A stretch of DNA of 64,000 bases from Lysobacteraceae bacterium P. Lineage in GTDB: Bacteria; Pseudomonadota; Gammaproteobacteria; Xanthomonadales; Xanthomonadaceae. Shown here in pieces: positions 27,817 through 36,499 of this stretch; position 1 is the stretch's first letter; each line of letters begins with the position of its first letter. The position numbers and the translations under genes were made by a program. The notes under the pieces are model-generated. The model made no database searches, was not told the DNA's origin, and was given only the letters and a program-made list of their open reading frames with translations. Where the stretch lies: positions 124,001 to 188,000 of the forward strand of contig SCOX01000007.1 in NCBI GenBank assembly GCA_005503055.1, written 5' to 3'.

Positions 27817-27897
27817 TTGACGTGTCGTCGTTCGTGTGCAGGTGCGGATCCGGGAGGGCTCCGTGCCTCCGGCGAATGCCGGGACGTCCGCCCACGT

Positions 27898-28076
27898 CGT
27901 CATCCCGGCGAAGGCCGGGATCCAGGCCTTCCCGTCCGCGCCGTCTCGTCATTCCAGGCGAAGGCCGGGTCCAGGCTGTCACGCATCCGCCCCCAACTCG
28001 TCATCCCGGCGAAGGCCGGGATCCAGGCTGTCACACCGTCCGCCCCATCACGTCATTCCAGCGAAAGCTGGAACCC
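27898..28076 (+). repeat. Tandem array of four REP units
   Basis: Four direct CGTCATYCC-palindrome units start at about 27898, 27947, 27999 and 28051, giving a period of 49-52 bases. Each has the CCGGCGAAGGCCGGGATCC (or CCAGCGAAAGCTGG) core followed by a CAGGCTGTCAC-type linker. The last unit is the 5' end of the structured repeat that follows. Lies between cheV and flgA. Confidence 0.85.
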
Positions 28077-28402
28077 ATTATTTTGATCTTGCTCCTGCTC
28101 TGTCCCATTCCGAAAACGAAACAACAAAGCAGAAACAAGGCTTCCGATCGGCTGCGCCACTCGGGTCACTATTCTTTGCTTGCCCGAAGTCCGACTGGAT
28201 TCCCTTCGGTCAAAAAGCAACCAAAGGAAAGGGCAGTGGGCCCAACCCAATCCCACGACCGGAAAGCGAGTAGGCGCGTTCGCGATTGGCCAGGCCCGCG
28301 CTTGCGGCGCGGGCGTTCGGGCGATGCGCGAACCAGTGGTTCGCAAGCAAGCATCGCCCTCACTCCATGGCTCAGCGCTCACCGCCGGGGCTAGGGATCT
28401 GA
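28051..28402 (+). repeat. Structured dispersed repeat, copy A
   Basis: A roughly 350-base non-coding block that recurs at 32187-32463 and, inverted, at 43385-43716. Order: REP palindrome, AAGGCTTCCGATCGGCTGCG, CGGGTCAC..TTCTTTGCTTGC, CCGACTGGAT, TTCGGTCAAAAAGYAACC, AAAGGGCAGTGGGCCCA, CCCACGACCGG, hairpin GCCCGCGCTTGCGGCGCGGGC (read in two halves), hairpin GCGAACCAGTGGTTCGC, and GGGGCTAG. It is followed by a CAACAG-type hexamer tract (about 28416-28440). All reading frames over it look like artefacts. Confidence 0.8.
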
Positions 28403-28459
28403 TGGGCCGTTCAACGGCAACAGCAACAGCAACAGCACCAGCAACCCACCCAACGAGTT

Positions 28460-28474
28460 AGGCACAAATCCTGC
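28460..28474 (+). promoter_or_regulatory. Possible sigma-54 promoter of flgA
   Basis: Plus strand reads AGGCACAAATCCTGC, with GG and GC at the invariant places and N5 spacing but two mismatches to TGGCAC-N5-TTGC. It lies 33 bases upstream of flgA. Plausible because flgA is RpoN-dependent in related flagellar systems. Confidence 0.45.
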
Positions 28475-28506
28475 AGGCCCTCTCCGAATCCCCCGAGGAG
28501 CCCGCC

Positions 28507-29160
28507 ATGCGCATGTCCATCGCCCTGCTGACCGCCTTCGCGCTGTCGCCGCTGCTGGCGTGCGCGACGGGGTTCCAGTCGGTCGAGTCCATCCGCACCG
28601 CCGCCGTCGCCGCGCTCGGGGCGAACGGGCAGGCCGAGGCCGCCGTCGATTCGCAGCTGCGCATGGCCGCCTGCACGCAGCCGCTGGCGACCATCGTCGC
28701 CGGGCCGGCTTCAGTGGCGGTGCGCTGCGCCGATACCCCGGGTTGGCAGGTCTATGTGCCGGTGCGGGTGCGGCGCGAGGCCGATGTGGTCGTGCTCGCC
28801 AAACCCGTGCGCGGGGACGAGCCGATCGGGCCGGAGCACCTGGCGGTGCAGCGGCGCGAGCTTGGGGCGAAGGACGTCGCGGCCATCACCGATCCGACCG
28901 CCGTCGTCGGCAAGCGTCTGCGCAAGGCGATGCCGGCCGGGGCCGTGCTCGGCCAGGACGACGTGGACGGGGAGGCTGCGCTCAAGCGCGGCGACCCGGT
29001 CACGCTGGTTTCCCGGGCCGGCGGCATGGAAGTGCGCATGGGCGGGCGGGTGCTGGGCGCCGGGCGGGTCGGGTCGACCGTCTCGGTCGAGAACACCGCC
29101 TCGCGCCGTATCATCCGGGGCCGCGTGATCGGCCCGGGTGTCGTCGAGGTCAATCTGTGA
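28507..29160 (+). CDS. flgA: Flagellar P-ring assembly chaperone FlgA
   Basis: FlgA is the periplasmic chaperone needed for P-ring (FlgI) assembly. The 217-residue product has a signal peptide (MRMSIALLTAFALSPLLACA), a short N-terminal domain, and the SAF/FlgA C-terminal domain (RRELGAKDVAAITDPTAVVG, KRLRKAMPAGAVL, GDPVTLVSRAGGMEV). GAGGAG lies 6 bases before the ATG. It is transcribed away from the flgB operon and heads flgA-flgM-flgN. Confidence 0.95.
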   Translation: MRMSIALLTAFALSPLLACATGFQSVESIRTAAVAALGANGQAEAAVDSQLRMAACTQPLATIVAGPASVAVRCADTPGWQVYVPVRVRREADVVVLAKPVRGDEPIGPEHLAVQRRELGAKDVAAITDPTAVVGKRLRKAMPAGAVLGQDDVDGEAALKRGDPVTLVSRAGGMEVRMGGRVLGAGRVGSTVSVENTASRRIIRGRVIGPGVVEVNL

Positions 29161-29208
29161 CGGCTCCCGCAAGTCCGATGTTCCCGACATCCATGTCAGG
29201 TTTTCCCC

Positions 29209-29235
29209 TCAAGTCCGTCCGCGGGCTGCCGTTAT
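29209..29235 (+). promoter_or_regulatory. Probable sigma-28 (FliA) promoter of flgM
   Basis: TCAA, a 15-base spacer and GCCGTTAT resemble TAAA-N15-GCCGATAA (9 of 12 key positions, exact spacing). It lies 32 bases upstream of flgM, consistent with FliA-dependent boosting of the anti-sigma factor in addition to read-through from flgA. Confidence 0.6.
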
Positions 29236-29266
29236 CCAGTTCGAACACGTTATCCAGGAGTCAGCC

Positions 29267-29584
29267 ATGACCCACAAGATCGACGGTGCCATGTCATCCG
29301 CACTGCGCCAGGTCGACGCCGCGGCCAGCACGTCCGTGCAGTCCCGCTCCGGCGCCGACCGCGGCCAGCCGGTGGGCGCGACCGCCGCGTCCGACCAGAT
29401 CCGCCTGACCGGCGATGCCACCCACCTGCAGGCGCTGGAGCGCGAGCTCGGCGCGGCGCCGGCCGGCATCGACGTGGCCAAGGTCAACGCGATCCGCGCC
29501 TCGCTCGCCGACGGTACTTACAAGGTCGACGCGCAGGCGGTCGCCGACCGCATGCTCTCGCTCGAGAACGCACTGTCCAAGTGA
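29267..29584 (+). CDS. flgM: Anti-sigma-28 factor FlgM
   Basis: FlgM binds and inhibits FliA until the hook is finished, then is exported. The 105-residue product starts MTHKIDGAMSSALRQVDAA; the C-terminal half carries the FliA-binding signature (VAKVNAIRASLADGTYKVDA, AVADRMLSLENAL). A good ribosome site (AGGAG) is 8 bases before this ATG, so the open frame further upstream is ignored. Confidence 0.95.
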   Translation: MTHKIDGAMSSALRQVDAAASTSVQSRSGADRGQPVGATAASDQIRLTGDATHLQALERELGAAPAGIDVAKVNAIRASLADGTYKVDAQAVADRMLSLENALSK

Positions 29585-29597
29585 AAGGCACCGGGCG

Positions 29598-29945
29598 ATG
29601 AGCGAAGCCTCTGTCGGCACGGCCCCACTGGAAGCGCTGGAACATGCGCTTCTAGAGGAGCGTCGCGCACTGCTCGAACACGACGTGGATGCGCTGCTGC
29701 GCTCCACCGAAGCCAAGCTGGTCGCCCTGCGCGCGGCCGAGGCCGGCGGCGCCAGCGCCGCTGATGCGCAGCGCGTGCTCGCGCTGAGCGAGCTCAACCA
29801 GGCCAACGGTGCGCTGCTCGCGCGTCGCCGCCGCGAGGTGAACTGGTCGTTGCGGCACCTGGGCCGGATCGACGCCGACCCGGTGTACGACGCCAGCGGG
29901 CAGGCCGGCGGCAAGGCCCACAGCCGCCTCAACGTCTCCGCATAA
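29598..29945 (+). CDS. flgN: Flagellar export chaperone FlgN
   Basis: FlgN is the cytoplasmic chaperone for hook-associated proteins FlgK and FlgL. The 115-residue product is helical and charged (LEALEHALLEERRALLEHDV, ALLRSTEAKLVALRAAE) and lies 13 bases after flgM, the standard location. The start MSEASVGTAP was chosen because the longer frame overlaps flgM. Confidence 0.9.
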   Translation: MSEASVGTAPLEALEHALLEERRALLEHDVDALLRSTEAKLVALRAAEAGGASAADAQRVLALSELNQANGALLARRRREVNWSLRHLGRIDADPVYDASGQAGGKAHSRLNVSA

Positions 29946-30105
29946 CGCGCGCTGCAAAGCGACCTGGCGGGCCTGGCCTGCGGATCGGCCCGAATGTGTC
30001 ATCGCCCCGTCGCGTATTGCCATACACTCCGTCCGACTTGCTCGCGGTACCGATGCGGGCCATCGGATTCGTCGAGCCGGCCCTGACGCGCGATCTCGGA
30101 GTGGG

Positions 30106-31356
30106 ATGAGCGAGCACACGATCGAAAGCACCGGCGACGGCCTCTGGAGCGAAGACATGCTCTGGGCGGTCGCCATGTCCGACCTGGCGGTCTTCCTGCT
30201 CGACAGCGAAGGGCGCCTGCTGCACAGCAACGACGCCGCCCGCGTGCTGGCGATGCGCCTGCACCCGGACGACCCCGATCCCGATCCGGCGATGCTGCTG
30301 TCCTACATTCCCGAACAGGGCTGGCAGATCGCCGTGCGCGATGGCCGCTGGATCGGCGAAGTGCCGACCGCGCTGCCGGGTCTGGTGCTGGAGATCAAGG
30401 CCTTCGCCGGACGCGACCGCGGCCGTTGCCGTCGCTTCGTGGCGATGACCGACATTTCGGTGCGCTCGGCACGCGAAGGCGAACTGCGCCGTCGCCACGA
30501 CGAACTGCAGTCCACCTACGACCGCCTCGCCAGCGCGCAGGAGCAACTGCTGCAGTCGGAGAAGATGGCGTCCATAGGCCAGCTCGCCGCCGGCGTCGCC
30601 CACGAGATCAACAACCCCATCGGTTACGTGCACTCCAACCTGGGCACGTTGCAGGAATACGTCGGTGCGCTGCTCGCGCTGCTCGACGGATACGCCGACG
30701 CGTTGCAATCCGACGATCCCGCCGCCAGCCGCCCGCAGCTCAAGCGCCTGAACGAGCGCCTCGACGTGGACTTCATCACCGGCGATCTGCCGAAGTTGCT
30801 GGAGGAATCGCGCGAAGGCATCGAGCGCGTGACGAAGATCGTGCAGGACCTCAAGGAGTTCTCGCACGTCGAGCGCGACGAGCCGATGCGGCCATCCGAC
30901 CTGCGCAAGGGCCTGGAATCCACGCTCAACATCGTGTGGAACGACCTGAAGTACAAGGCGAAGATCGACAAGCATTACGACGAAGTGCCGCTGGTGGAGT
31001 GCTACCTGTCGGAGATCAACCAGGTCTTCATGAACCTGCTGATCAACGCCGGGCAGGCCATCGCCGATCGCGGCCTGATCACGCTTGCGATGGGCACCGA
31101 AGCCGATGAAGTGTGGGTCAGCGTCACCGACGATGGCGTCGGCATTCCCGAGGACGCACTGCAGCGCATCTTCGATCCGTTCTACACGACCAAGCCCATC
31201 GGGCGCGGCACGGGATTGGGGCTGGCGATCGTGTATCGCATCGTCGCCAAGCATCACGGTCGCATCGACGTACAAAGCCGTCCGGGTGCGGGAAGCACGT
31301 TCCGCGTCGTGCTGCCGATCGCGCAGCCGATGCTGTCGAGACCGCGCGCCAAGTAA
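30106..31356 (+). CDS. Cytoplasmic PAS-type sensor histidine kinase
   Basis: A 416-residue soluble kinase without membrane helices. Residues 20-120 look like a PAS-type input domain (MSDLAVFLLDSEGRLLHSND), followed by a helix and the phosphoacceptor region SIGQLAAGVAHEINNPIGY with His166, then a HATPase domain with N box (NLLINAGQAIADRG), G1 (DDGVGIP) and G2 (GRGTGLGLAI). The H-box variant HEINNP is that of NtrB/DctB-like and flagellar FlrB/FleS-like kinases. Its position behind flgMN suggests a motility or chemotaxis link, but no partner regulator is adjacent. The 3' end has been copied twice downstream. Confidence 0.9.
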   Translation: MSEHTIESTGDGLWSEDMLWAVAMSDLAVFLLDSEGRLLHSNDAARVLAMRLHPDDPDPDPAMLLSYIPEQGWQIAVRDGRWIGEVPTALPGLVLEIKAFAGRDRGRCRRFVAMTDISVRSAREGELRRRHDELQSTYDRLASAQEQLLQSEKMASIGQLAAGVAHEINNPIGYVHSNLGTLQEYVGALLALLDGYADALQSDDPAASRPQLKRLNERLDVDFITGDLPKLLEESREGIERVTKIVQDLKEFSHVERDEPMRPSDLRKGLESTLNIVWNDLKYKAKIDKHYDEVPLVECYLSEINQVFMNLLINAGQAIADRGLITLAMGTEADEVWVSVTDDGVGIPEDALQRIFDPFYTTKPIGRGTGLGLAIVYRIVAKHHGRIDVQSRPGAGSTFRVVLPIAQPMLSRPRAK

Positions 31357-31692
31357 CGCCGCGCGAGTTACAAGGCGCCAGCCCGGAGCGTCCTTCCGAC
31401 CGATCTCGTCATCCCGGCGAAGGCCGGGACCAGGTGGCGTACAGCTGACGGTACTCCTTGTACTCGGTCAACTGGCCGCTGGCGCGGAGGCGGAGAAATA
31501 ATACGCCTGCGCCTGGGCCAGGTAGGTCTGGTAATCCCAGGCTGTCGCGCTTTCCGCTTTGTCTCGTCATTCCAGCGAAAGCTGGAATCCATTTTGATCC
31601 TGCTCTTGCTTCTGCACAGATGAAACAACAAAGCAGCAGCAAAGCTTCCGATAGGCTGCTTCCGCCATCGTGCTGCCGACTGCACAGCCGAC

Positions 31693-31818
31693 GCTGTCGC
31701 GCAACCGAAGCTGTCGCGCAGCCGATGCTGTCGCGTAGCCGAAGCTGTCGCGCAGCCGATGCTGTCGCGTAGCCGAAGCTGTCGCGTAGCCGATGCTGCC
31801 GCGCAGTCGATGCTGCCG
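31693..31818 (+). repeat. 17-bp tandem repeat, about seven copies
   Basis: GCTGTCGCGYAGCCGAW repeats with exact 17-base period from 31693 to 31811 plus a partial copy. It lies inside the second tandem unit and appears to have expanded from a single copy present in the kinase gene tail (near 31325). Confidence 0.9.
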
Positions 31819-32186
31819 CGACCGCGCGCGAAATAAACGCCGCGCGACTTACGCGGCGCCAGCCCCGAGCGTCCTTCCGACCCATCTCGTCATCCCGGCG
31901 AAGGCCGGGATCCAGGCCGTCACACTTTCCGTTCTGTCTCGTCATTCCAGCGAAAGCTGGAATCCATTTTGATCTCGGCTTTCTCACGGAATACGAAAGC
32001 GGAAGCAGAACTTCCGATCGGCTGCTTCCGCCATCGTGCTGCCGATCGCGCAGCCGAAGCTGCCGCGATCGCGCGCGAAATAAACGCCGCGCGAGTTACA
32101 CGGCGCCAGCCCCGAGCGTCCTTCCGACCCATCTCGTCATCCCGGCGAAGGCCGGGATCCAGGCCGTCACGCTTTCCGTTCTGTCT

Positions 32187-32463
32187 CGTCATTCCAGCGA
32201 AAGCTGGAATCCATTGTGACTTTGGATCGAAGCAGAGCAGAAGCAAAGCTTCCGATCGGGTGCGCCGCTCGGGTCACTTTTCTTTGCTTGCCCAAAGTCC
32301 GACTGGATTTCTTTCGGTCAAAAAGTAACCCAAAGAAAGGGCAGTGGGCCCAGATCAATCCCACGACCGGATAGCACAAGGGCGCGCTCGCGATTCGCCT
32401 TCCATGGCTCAGCGCTCACCACCGCACATCCTGTGCGGCGCCCTCCGGGGCTAGCGATCTGTT
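32187..32463 (+). repeat. Structured dispersed repeat, copy B (internally deleted)
   Basis: Matches copy A from the REP palindrome through CCCACGACCGGAT, then lacks the two GC-rich hairpins and resumes at TCCATGGCTCAGCGCTCACC ... GGGGCTAGCGATCTG. Instead it has its own small hairpin (CCGCACATCCTGTGCGGC). It is again followed by a hexamer tract (CCACAG type, about 32477-32495). Confidence 0.75.
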
Positions 32464-32632
32464 CGGCTGTTTGAAAGCCACAGCCACAGCCACATACGGC
32501 TACAGCAGCTACAGCGACGCAGCCACACGCTGTGTCATCCCGGCGAATGCCTGGGTCCCGTCGGCGGTCCTGGCGTCTGGAAGGGCGAAGGGTTGCCGGG
32601 ACGCGGAGTGAAGACCCGAGCGCTGGCCGCAG

Positions 32633-32646
32633 TGCTAACGCTACCA
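32633..32646. promoter_or_regulatory. Imperfect LacI-type operator
   Basis: TGCTAACGCTACCA differs at two positions from the perfect palindrome at 32772-32785. It is 139 bases upstream centre to centre; the pair could support DNA looping by one LacI-family repressor. Confidence 0.45.
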
Positions 32647-32770
32647 ATCGGCAACTCCGTAGCTCAGCCCGCTTATGTGGTTTCCGATGAAACTTGTTGA
32701 GTCAACGGGCTTTTGTTGCACTGCACGGTGACAAACTCGGCACAGTTTGCTTAATTTGCGTTAAGTCTAC

Positions 32771-32786
32771 GTGGTAGCGCTACCAC
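32771..32786. promoter_or_regulatory. Perfect 16-bp LacI/GalR-type operator upstream of the TonB receptor gene
   Basis: GTGGTAGCGCTACCAC is a perfect palindrome with a central CG, the standard design of LacI-family operators; sites of this form precede sugar-related TonB receptor genes in xanthomonads (from memory). It follows an AT-richer stretch (32740-32770) that likely holds the promoter. The repressor gene is not in this window. The leader to the ATG at 33075 is long, nearly 290 bases. Confidence 0.7.
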
Positions 32787-33074
32787 TGTGACGGAGTCCT
32801 CGTTGGCCGAAGCGGATGGAGTTCGCGGTGGCGCGCGCACTCGTCCGCATACCGAAAGGGCCCGCGGCGACGTTGCTGCAAAGAGCGGTTGGAGTGGCGG
32901 GCGTCGTCCCGCGAGGTGCCCTGGGGAGGGGCGATACATCCATCGATCGAAGTAGAGGGCAGACCACATGATCCGGTCCCACGCAGTGAGGGCGTCCTGG
33001 ACGCACGCGGCCAACGCCGTGACGCACGCCACCCAGGAAAACGGCGGTTCCCGCGGACAGAGGAGGGGCGGTCA

Positions 33075-36000
33075 ATGAGCCTCCGATCGAAGCGTTTCAG
33101 GCGCACGGCGATGTTCACCTTCGTCGGCGGCATGCTGGTCATCAATCCGGCGTTCGCGCAGAACGCCGCGCAGACCACGGAGGGCCAGGCGCTGCAATCG
33201 CAGCGTCCCGCCGAAGATGCCACCACGCTGGATTCGGTGGTCGTCACCGGTCTTCGCAATTCGCTCAACCAGTCGATGGAGCTCAAGCGGGAAGCTGCGG
33301 GTGTCGTCGATGCGATCAGCTCCGAAGACATCGGCAAGTTCCCCGATACCAACCTCGCTGAATCGCTGCAGCGCATCACCGGCATCTCGATCGAACGTCG
33401 CGACGGCGAAGGTGCGCAGATCACCGCGCGCGGCTTCGGGCCGCAGTTCAACATGGTGACCCTCAACGGTCGCCAGATCCCGGGCGCGGACGCGTTCGGT
33501 GCACCGGGCCAGATCCCGATCGGCGGCGTTGACGGCGGTACGCGCGCCTTCAACTTCGCGCAGCTGGCGTCCGAAGCGATCGACACGCTGGTCGTCTACA
33601 AGACCGGCCAGGCAACGGTGCCCAGCGGCGGCATCGGCGCGACGATCGACATCCGGACCGATCGTCCGTTCAACCACCAGGGCGGCAGCATCGTCGCCAG
33701 CGCCGGTGCGAAGGCGGTGTACGACGAATCCCAGCCGTTCGACACCGACATCACGCCCGAAGTCTCCGGCATCTTCAGCTACGCCAACGCGGACAAGACG
33801 TGGGGCGTGGGGCTGTCGGCCAGTTACCAGAAGCGCCACGGCGGTTCGGTGCAGTCGACCGAGAACGCCTGGAACATGCAGCGCTGGACGGGCACCGATC
33901 CGGCATTGCGTCCCGACGCGATCGTGACCAACGCACCGGCGATCGGCCAGCTGTACGGCATGCCGAACGACCTGCGTTACGCCTTCGCCGATTTCGAGCG
34001 CGAACGCATCAACGGCCAGGCGGTGCTGCAGTTCGCGCCGACCGATGCGCTGACCTTCACGCTGGACTACACCTATTCCAGCAACGAGATCACCGAGAAC
34101 CGCGGCGAGCAGACCATCTGGTTGCAACGTGCCAACAGCTTCAGTCACCTGACCTTCGATACCGGTGAAGCGGTCGCGACGCCGGTCTATCTTCGCGACA
34201 TCGTCGGCACCAAGGACTTCGGCTACGAGCAGCAGCGCCAGGAGCAGGAATACAAGCTCGATTCGCTCGGCCTGAACGTGAACTGGGACGTCACCGATCG
34301 CTTCCGTCTTGCCCTCGACGCGCACAACACCACGTCCAAGAGCCTGCCGAACGATCCGGTCACCGGCGGCGGTTCGACGTTCTTCTCCATCGCCGGCACC
34401 AACAACTGCACCGTGGGCCCGTACTGCGGTGGCAACTGGGCGCAGGAGCTGTGGTTCAACAACGGCCTGCCGATCGGCGCGCGCACCTGGTACACCGATC
34501 CGACGTCTGCCGCGGTCGGCGCCAACGGCACGGTGAATCCGGACTTCCCCGCCGAGCAGATTGGTTCGCAGGTGCTGCGCATCAATTCCCAGCGCCAGGA
34601 AACCGAGGTGAAACAGGGCCGCATCGACGGCGAATACAGCTTCGACGACGGGCGTTTTCTGTTCGGCGTGGATTCGTCCAACGTCACGATGGAGCGCAAG
34701 CAGGCGACCGAGGCGTACTCGACGCTGGGCGACTGGGGCGTGGCCAACACCGGCAACGAACCGGGCCTGTCCGACCTGCTCACGCCGGTGAGCATCATCG
34801 GGATGTTCGAGGACTGGAGCACCGCGGGTGCGGCTCCGGGCGCATGGCGCGGCGACGCCACCGCCGGTGCGTTGTGGGCCGGCGGCTTCTACGACGCGAC
34901 GACGCGTCGCAGCGACCAGCTGGCCGCCGACAACCGCGTCGAGGAAGACACCGACTCGGTATACGGCCAGATCGAACTGGACGGCACCCTGGGCGGCTTC
35001 CCGACGCACACGCGCATCGGCGTGCGTTACGAGAAGACCTACATCACCTCGACCTCGCAGGTCGCCATTCCCACTGCGATCCTGTGGCAGGCGAACAACG
35101 ACTTCCGCATCCTGCGCGGCGAGGATCAGCAGCCCTTCAAGGAAACGCACAGCTACGACTACGTCCTGCCGAACCTCGATTTCAGCCTGGATTTCACAGA
35201 TGAGATCAAGGGCCGTGCATCGTTCAGCAAGACCATCGCGCGCGCGCCGTACGGCAACCTCTACGCCGGTCCGACGCCGAACCAGCCGACCGGTTCGATC
35301 CTGGTCAACCCGTCCGCGCGCGCCGACGGTGACGCCCAGAACCCCGCGCTGGATCCGCTGGAATCGGACAACCTCGACCTGGCGGTGGAGTGGTACTTCG
35401 CAGATGCGAGCTTCGTGTCGGTGACGTTCTGGAACAAGGACGTGAAGAACTTCATCGGCAACTCCGTGGTGCGCGAAAACTTGTACGACCTGCGCGATCC
35501 GACCTCCGGTCCGGATGCACAGGCGGCGCTGGCATTCCTCACTAGCCCGCAGTGCGCGACCCAGGCCACGGCGGCAGGTGCCGATCTGGCACAGGCGTGC
35601 TCGTCCAACGACACCGCGCTGTTCGCCGCGCTGGCGATGCTGCGTAATCCGGAAACCGGCGGTCTTGCGGCGTACAACGGTACGTCCGCGCAGTCGCTGG
35701 CGATGGAGAACGCGTACGACCTCGTCGGCGAAGCGGACGATCCGTTGTACGAGTTCGACGTCCAGCGTCCGGTCAACCAGAACAGCGCCAACCTGCACGG
35801 TTGGGAAATGGGCGGCCAGTACTTCTTCGGTGATTCGGGCTTCGGCATCTTCGCCAATTACACGCTGGTGGACGGCGATGTCGCGTTCGACAACACCGTG
35901 ATCGAACGCGACCAGTTCGCACTGCTCGGACTGAGCGACACGGCCAACGTGATGTTCATGTACGAGAACTACGGCTGGTCGGCACGACTGGCCTGGAACT

Positions 36001-36245
36001 GGCGCGACGAGTATCTGATCGCCGCGAACGAAAACGGCTCCAACCGCAATCCGTTCTACGTCGAGGAATACGAGCAGTGGGACTTGAGCGTGAACTACTC
36101 GTTCAACGACCATTGGCAGGTCGGCTTCGAAGCCATCAACCTGACCGGCGAGGACGTGCGCTGGCACGGCCGTTCCGAGAAGCAGATGATCAAGCTGGTC
36201 GACCAGAGCCCGCGCTACATGCTGGGCGTGCGCTGGCGCTTCTGA
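33075..36245 (+). CDS. TonB-dependent receptor (Caulobacter type), oligosaccharide uptake
   Basis: An outer-membrane receptor of 1056 residues. A signal peptide (FVGGMLVINPAFAQ) is followed by a TonB-box-like LDSVVVTG, the plug (EDIGKFPDTNLAESLQRITG, GFGPQFNMVTLNGRQIPG), a large 22-strand barrel and the terminal YMLGVRWRF with the final aromatic residue. The start MSLRSKRFRR has GAGGAGG upstream; the open frame continues further up but into leader sequence. It heads the locus with SapC, cupin, halogenase and GH3 genes and sits behind a LacI-type operator, so sugar-regulated uptake of a beta-glucoside/glucan is the likely role. Substrate is inferred only. Confidence 0.93.
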   Translation: MSLRSKRFRRTAMFTFVGGMLVINPAFAQNAAQTTEGQALQSQRPAEDATTLDSVVVTGLRNSLNQSMELKREAAGVVDAISSEDIGKFPDTNLAESLQRITGISIERRDGEGAQITARGFGPQFNMVTLNGRQIPGADAFGAPGQIPIGGVDGGTRAFNFAQLASEAIDTLVVYKTGQATVPSGGIGATIDIRTDRPFNHQGGSIVASAGAKAVYDESQPFDTDITPEVSGIFSYANADKTWGVGLSASYQKRHGGSVQSTENAWNMQRWTGTDPALRPDAIVTNAPAIGQLYGMPNDLRYAFADFERERINGQAVLQFAPTDALTFTLDYTYSSNEITENRGEQTIWLQRANSFSHLTFDTGEAVATPVYLRDIVGTKDFGYEQQRQEQEYKLDSLGLNVNWDVTDRFRLALDAHNTTSKSLPNDPVTGGGSTFFSIAGTNNCTVGPYCGGNWAQELWFNNGLPIGARTWYTDPTSAAVGANGTVNPDFPAEQIGSQVLRINSQRQETEVKQGRIDGEYSFDDGRFLFGVDSSNVTMERKQATEAYSTLGDWGVANTGNEPGLSDLLTPVSIIGMFEDWSTAGAAPGAWRGDATAGALWAGGFYDATTRRSDQLAADNRVEEDTDSVYGQIELDGTLGGFPTHTRIGVRYEKTYITSTSQVAIPTAILWQANNDFRILRGEDQQPFKETHSYDYVLPNLDFSLDFTDEIKGRASFSKTIARAPYGNLYAGPTPNQPTGSILVNPSARADGDAQNPALDPLESDNLDLAVEWYFADASFVSVTFWNKDVKNFIGNSVVRENLYDLRDPTSGPDAQAALAFLTSPQCATQATAAGADLAQACSSNDTALFAALAMLRNPETGGLAAYNGTSAQSLAMENAYDLVGEADDPLYEFDVQRPVNQNSANLHGWEMGGQYFFGDSGFGIFANYTLVDGDVAFDNTVIERDQFALLGLSDTANVMFMYENYGWSARLAWNWRDEYLIAANENGSNRNPFYVEEYEQWDLSVNYSFNDHWQVGFEAINLTGEDVRWHGRSEKQMIKLVDQSPRYMLGVRWRF

Positions 36246-36273
36246 CGTTGCGGTAGCGAGGGACTGCGGGTGC

Positions 36274-36307
36274 GGGAACGGAAGACGCGATGCGTACTTC
36301 CGTTCCC
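36274..36307 (+). terminator. Hairpin after the TonB receptor gene (attenuator-like)
   Basis: GGGAACGGAAG, 12-base loop, CTTCCGTTCCC: an 11-bp perfect stem 29 bases after the receptor stop, without a T run. It probably stabilises or partially terminates the mRNA so that the receptor is made in excess over the downstream genes. The rest of the 254-base gap shows no gene. Confidence 0.5.
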
Positions 36308-36499
36308 CGCGCCTCACCAACGCGAGGAACGAGGATCACCACCGACGCCACGGAAGACGCTCTCCCTCCCGTGACGTTCCCGATCCCTCGTTTCTCGCTT
36401 CTCGTTTTGCGCATTCATTTCGCGTCGCACGCCATACCTATTGCTTCCGTGTAACGGCAGGCGCATAACGTTCCACAGCCTGCCCACTGCAAGCCCGAC

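Larger units (their letters stand above)
31307..32463 (+). repeat. Three tandem copies of the kinase-gene 3' end plus REP sequences
   Basis: A unit beginning TCGTGCTGCCGAtCGCGCAGCC occurs at 31307 (inside the kinase gene), 31668 and 32034, about 361-366 bases apart. Each runs through the stop region (GCGCGCSAARTAA...GCCGCGCGA), TTACACGGCGCCAGCC, GAGCGTCCTTCCGACC, a CCGGCGAAGGCCGGG REP, a CCAGCGAAAGCTGG REP and part of the structured repeat. Unit 1 has a unique insert of about 100 bases (31438-31540). No gene is supported in 31357-32600. Confidence 0.85.

Noticed and set aside
31409-31987. Minus-strand open frame of 192 codons and similar frames over 27.8-32.6 kb
   Set aside because: The translation is made of REP and 17-bp repeat units (RLRDS, ATASAARQ) and has no independent support.
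32889-33074. Upstream extension of the TonB receptor gene by 62 codons
   Set aside because: No signal peptide at that start; the internal ATG at 33075 has GAGGAGG and gives a normal export signal.
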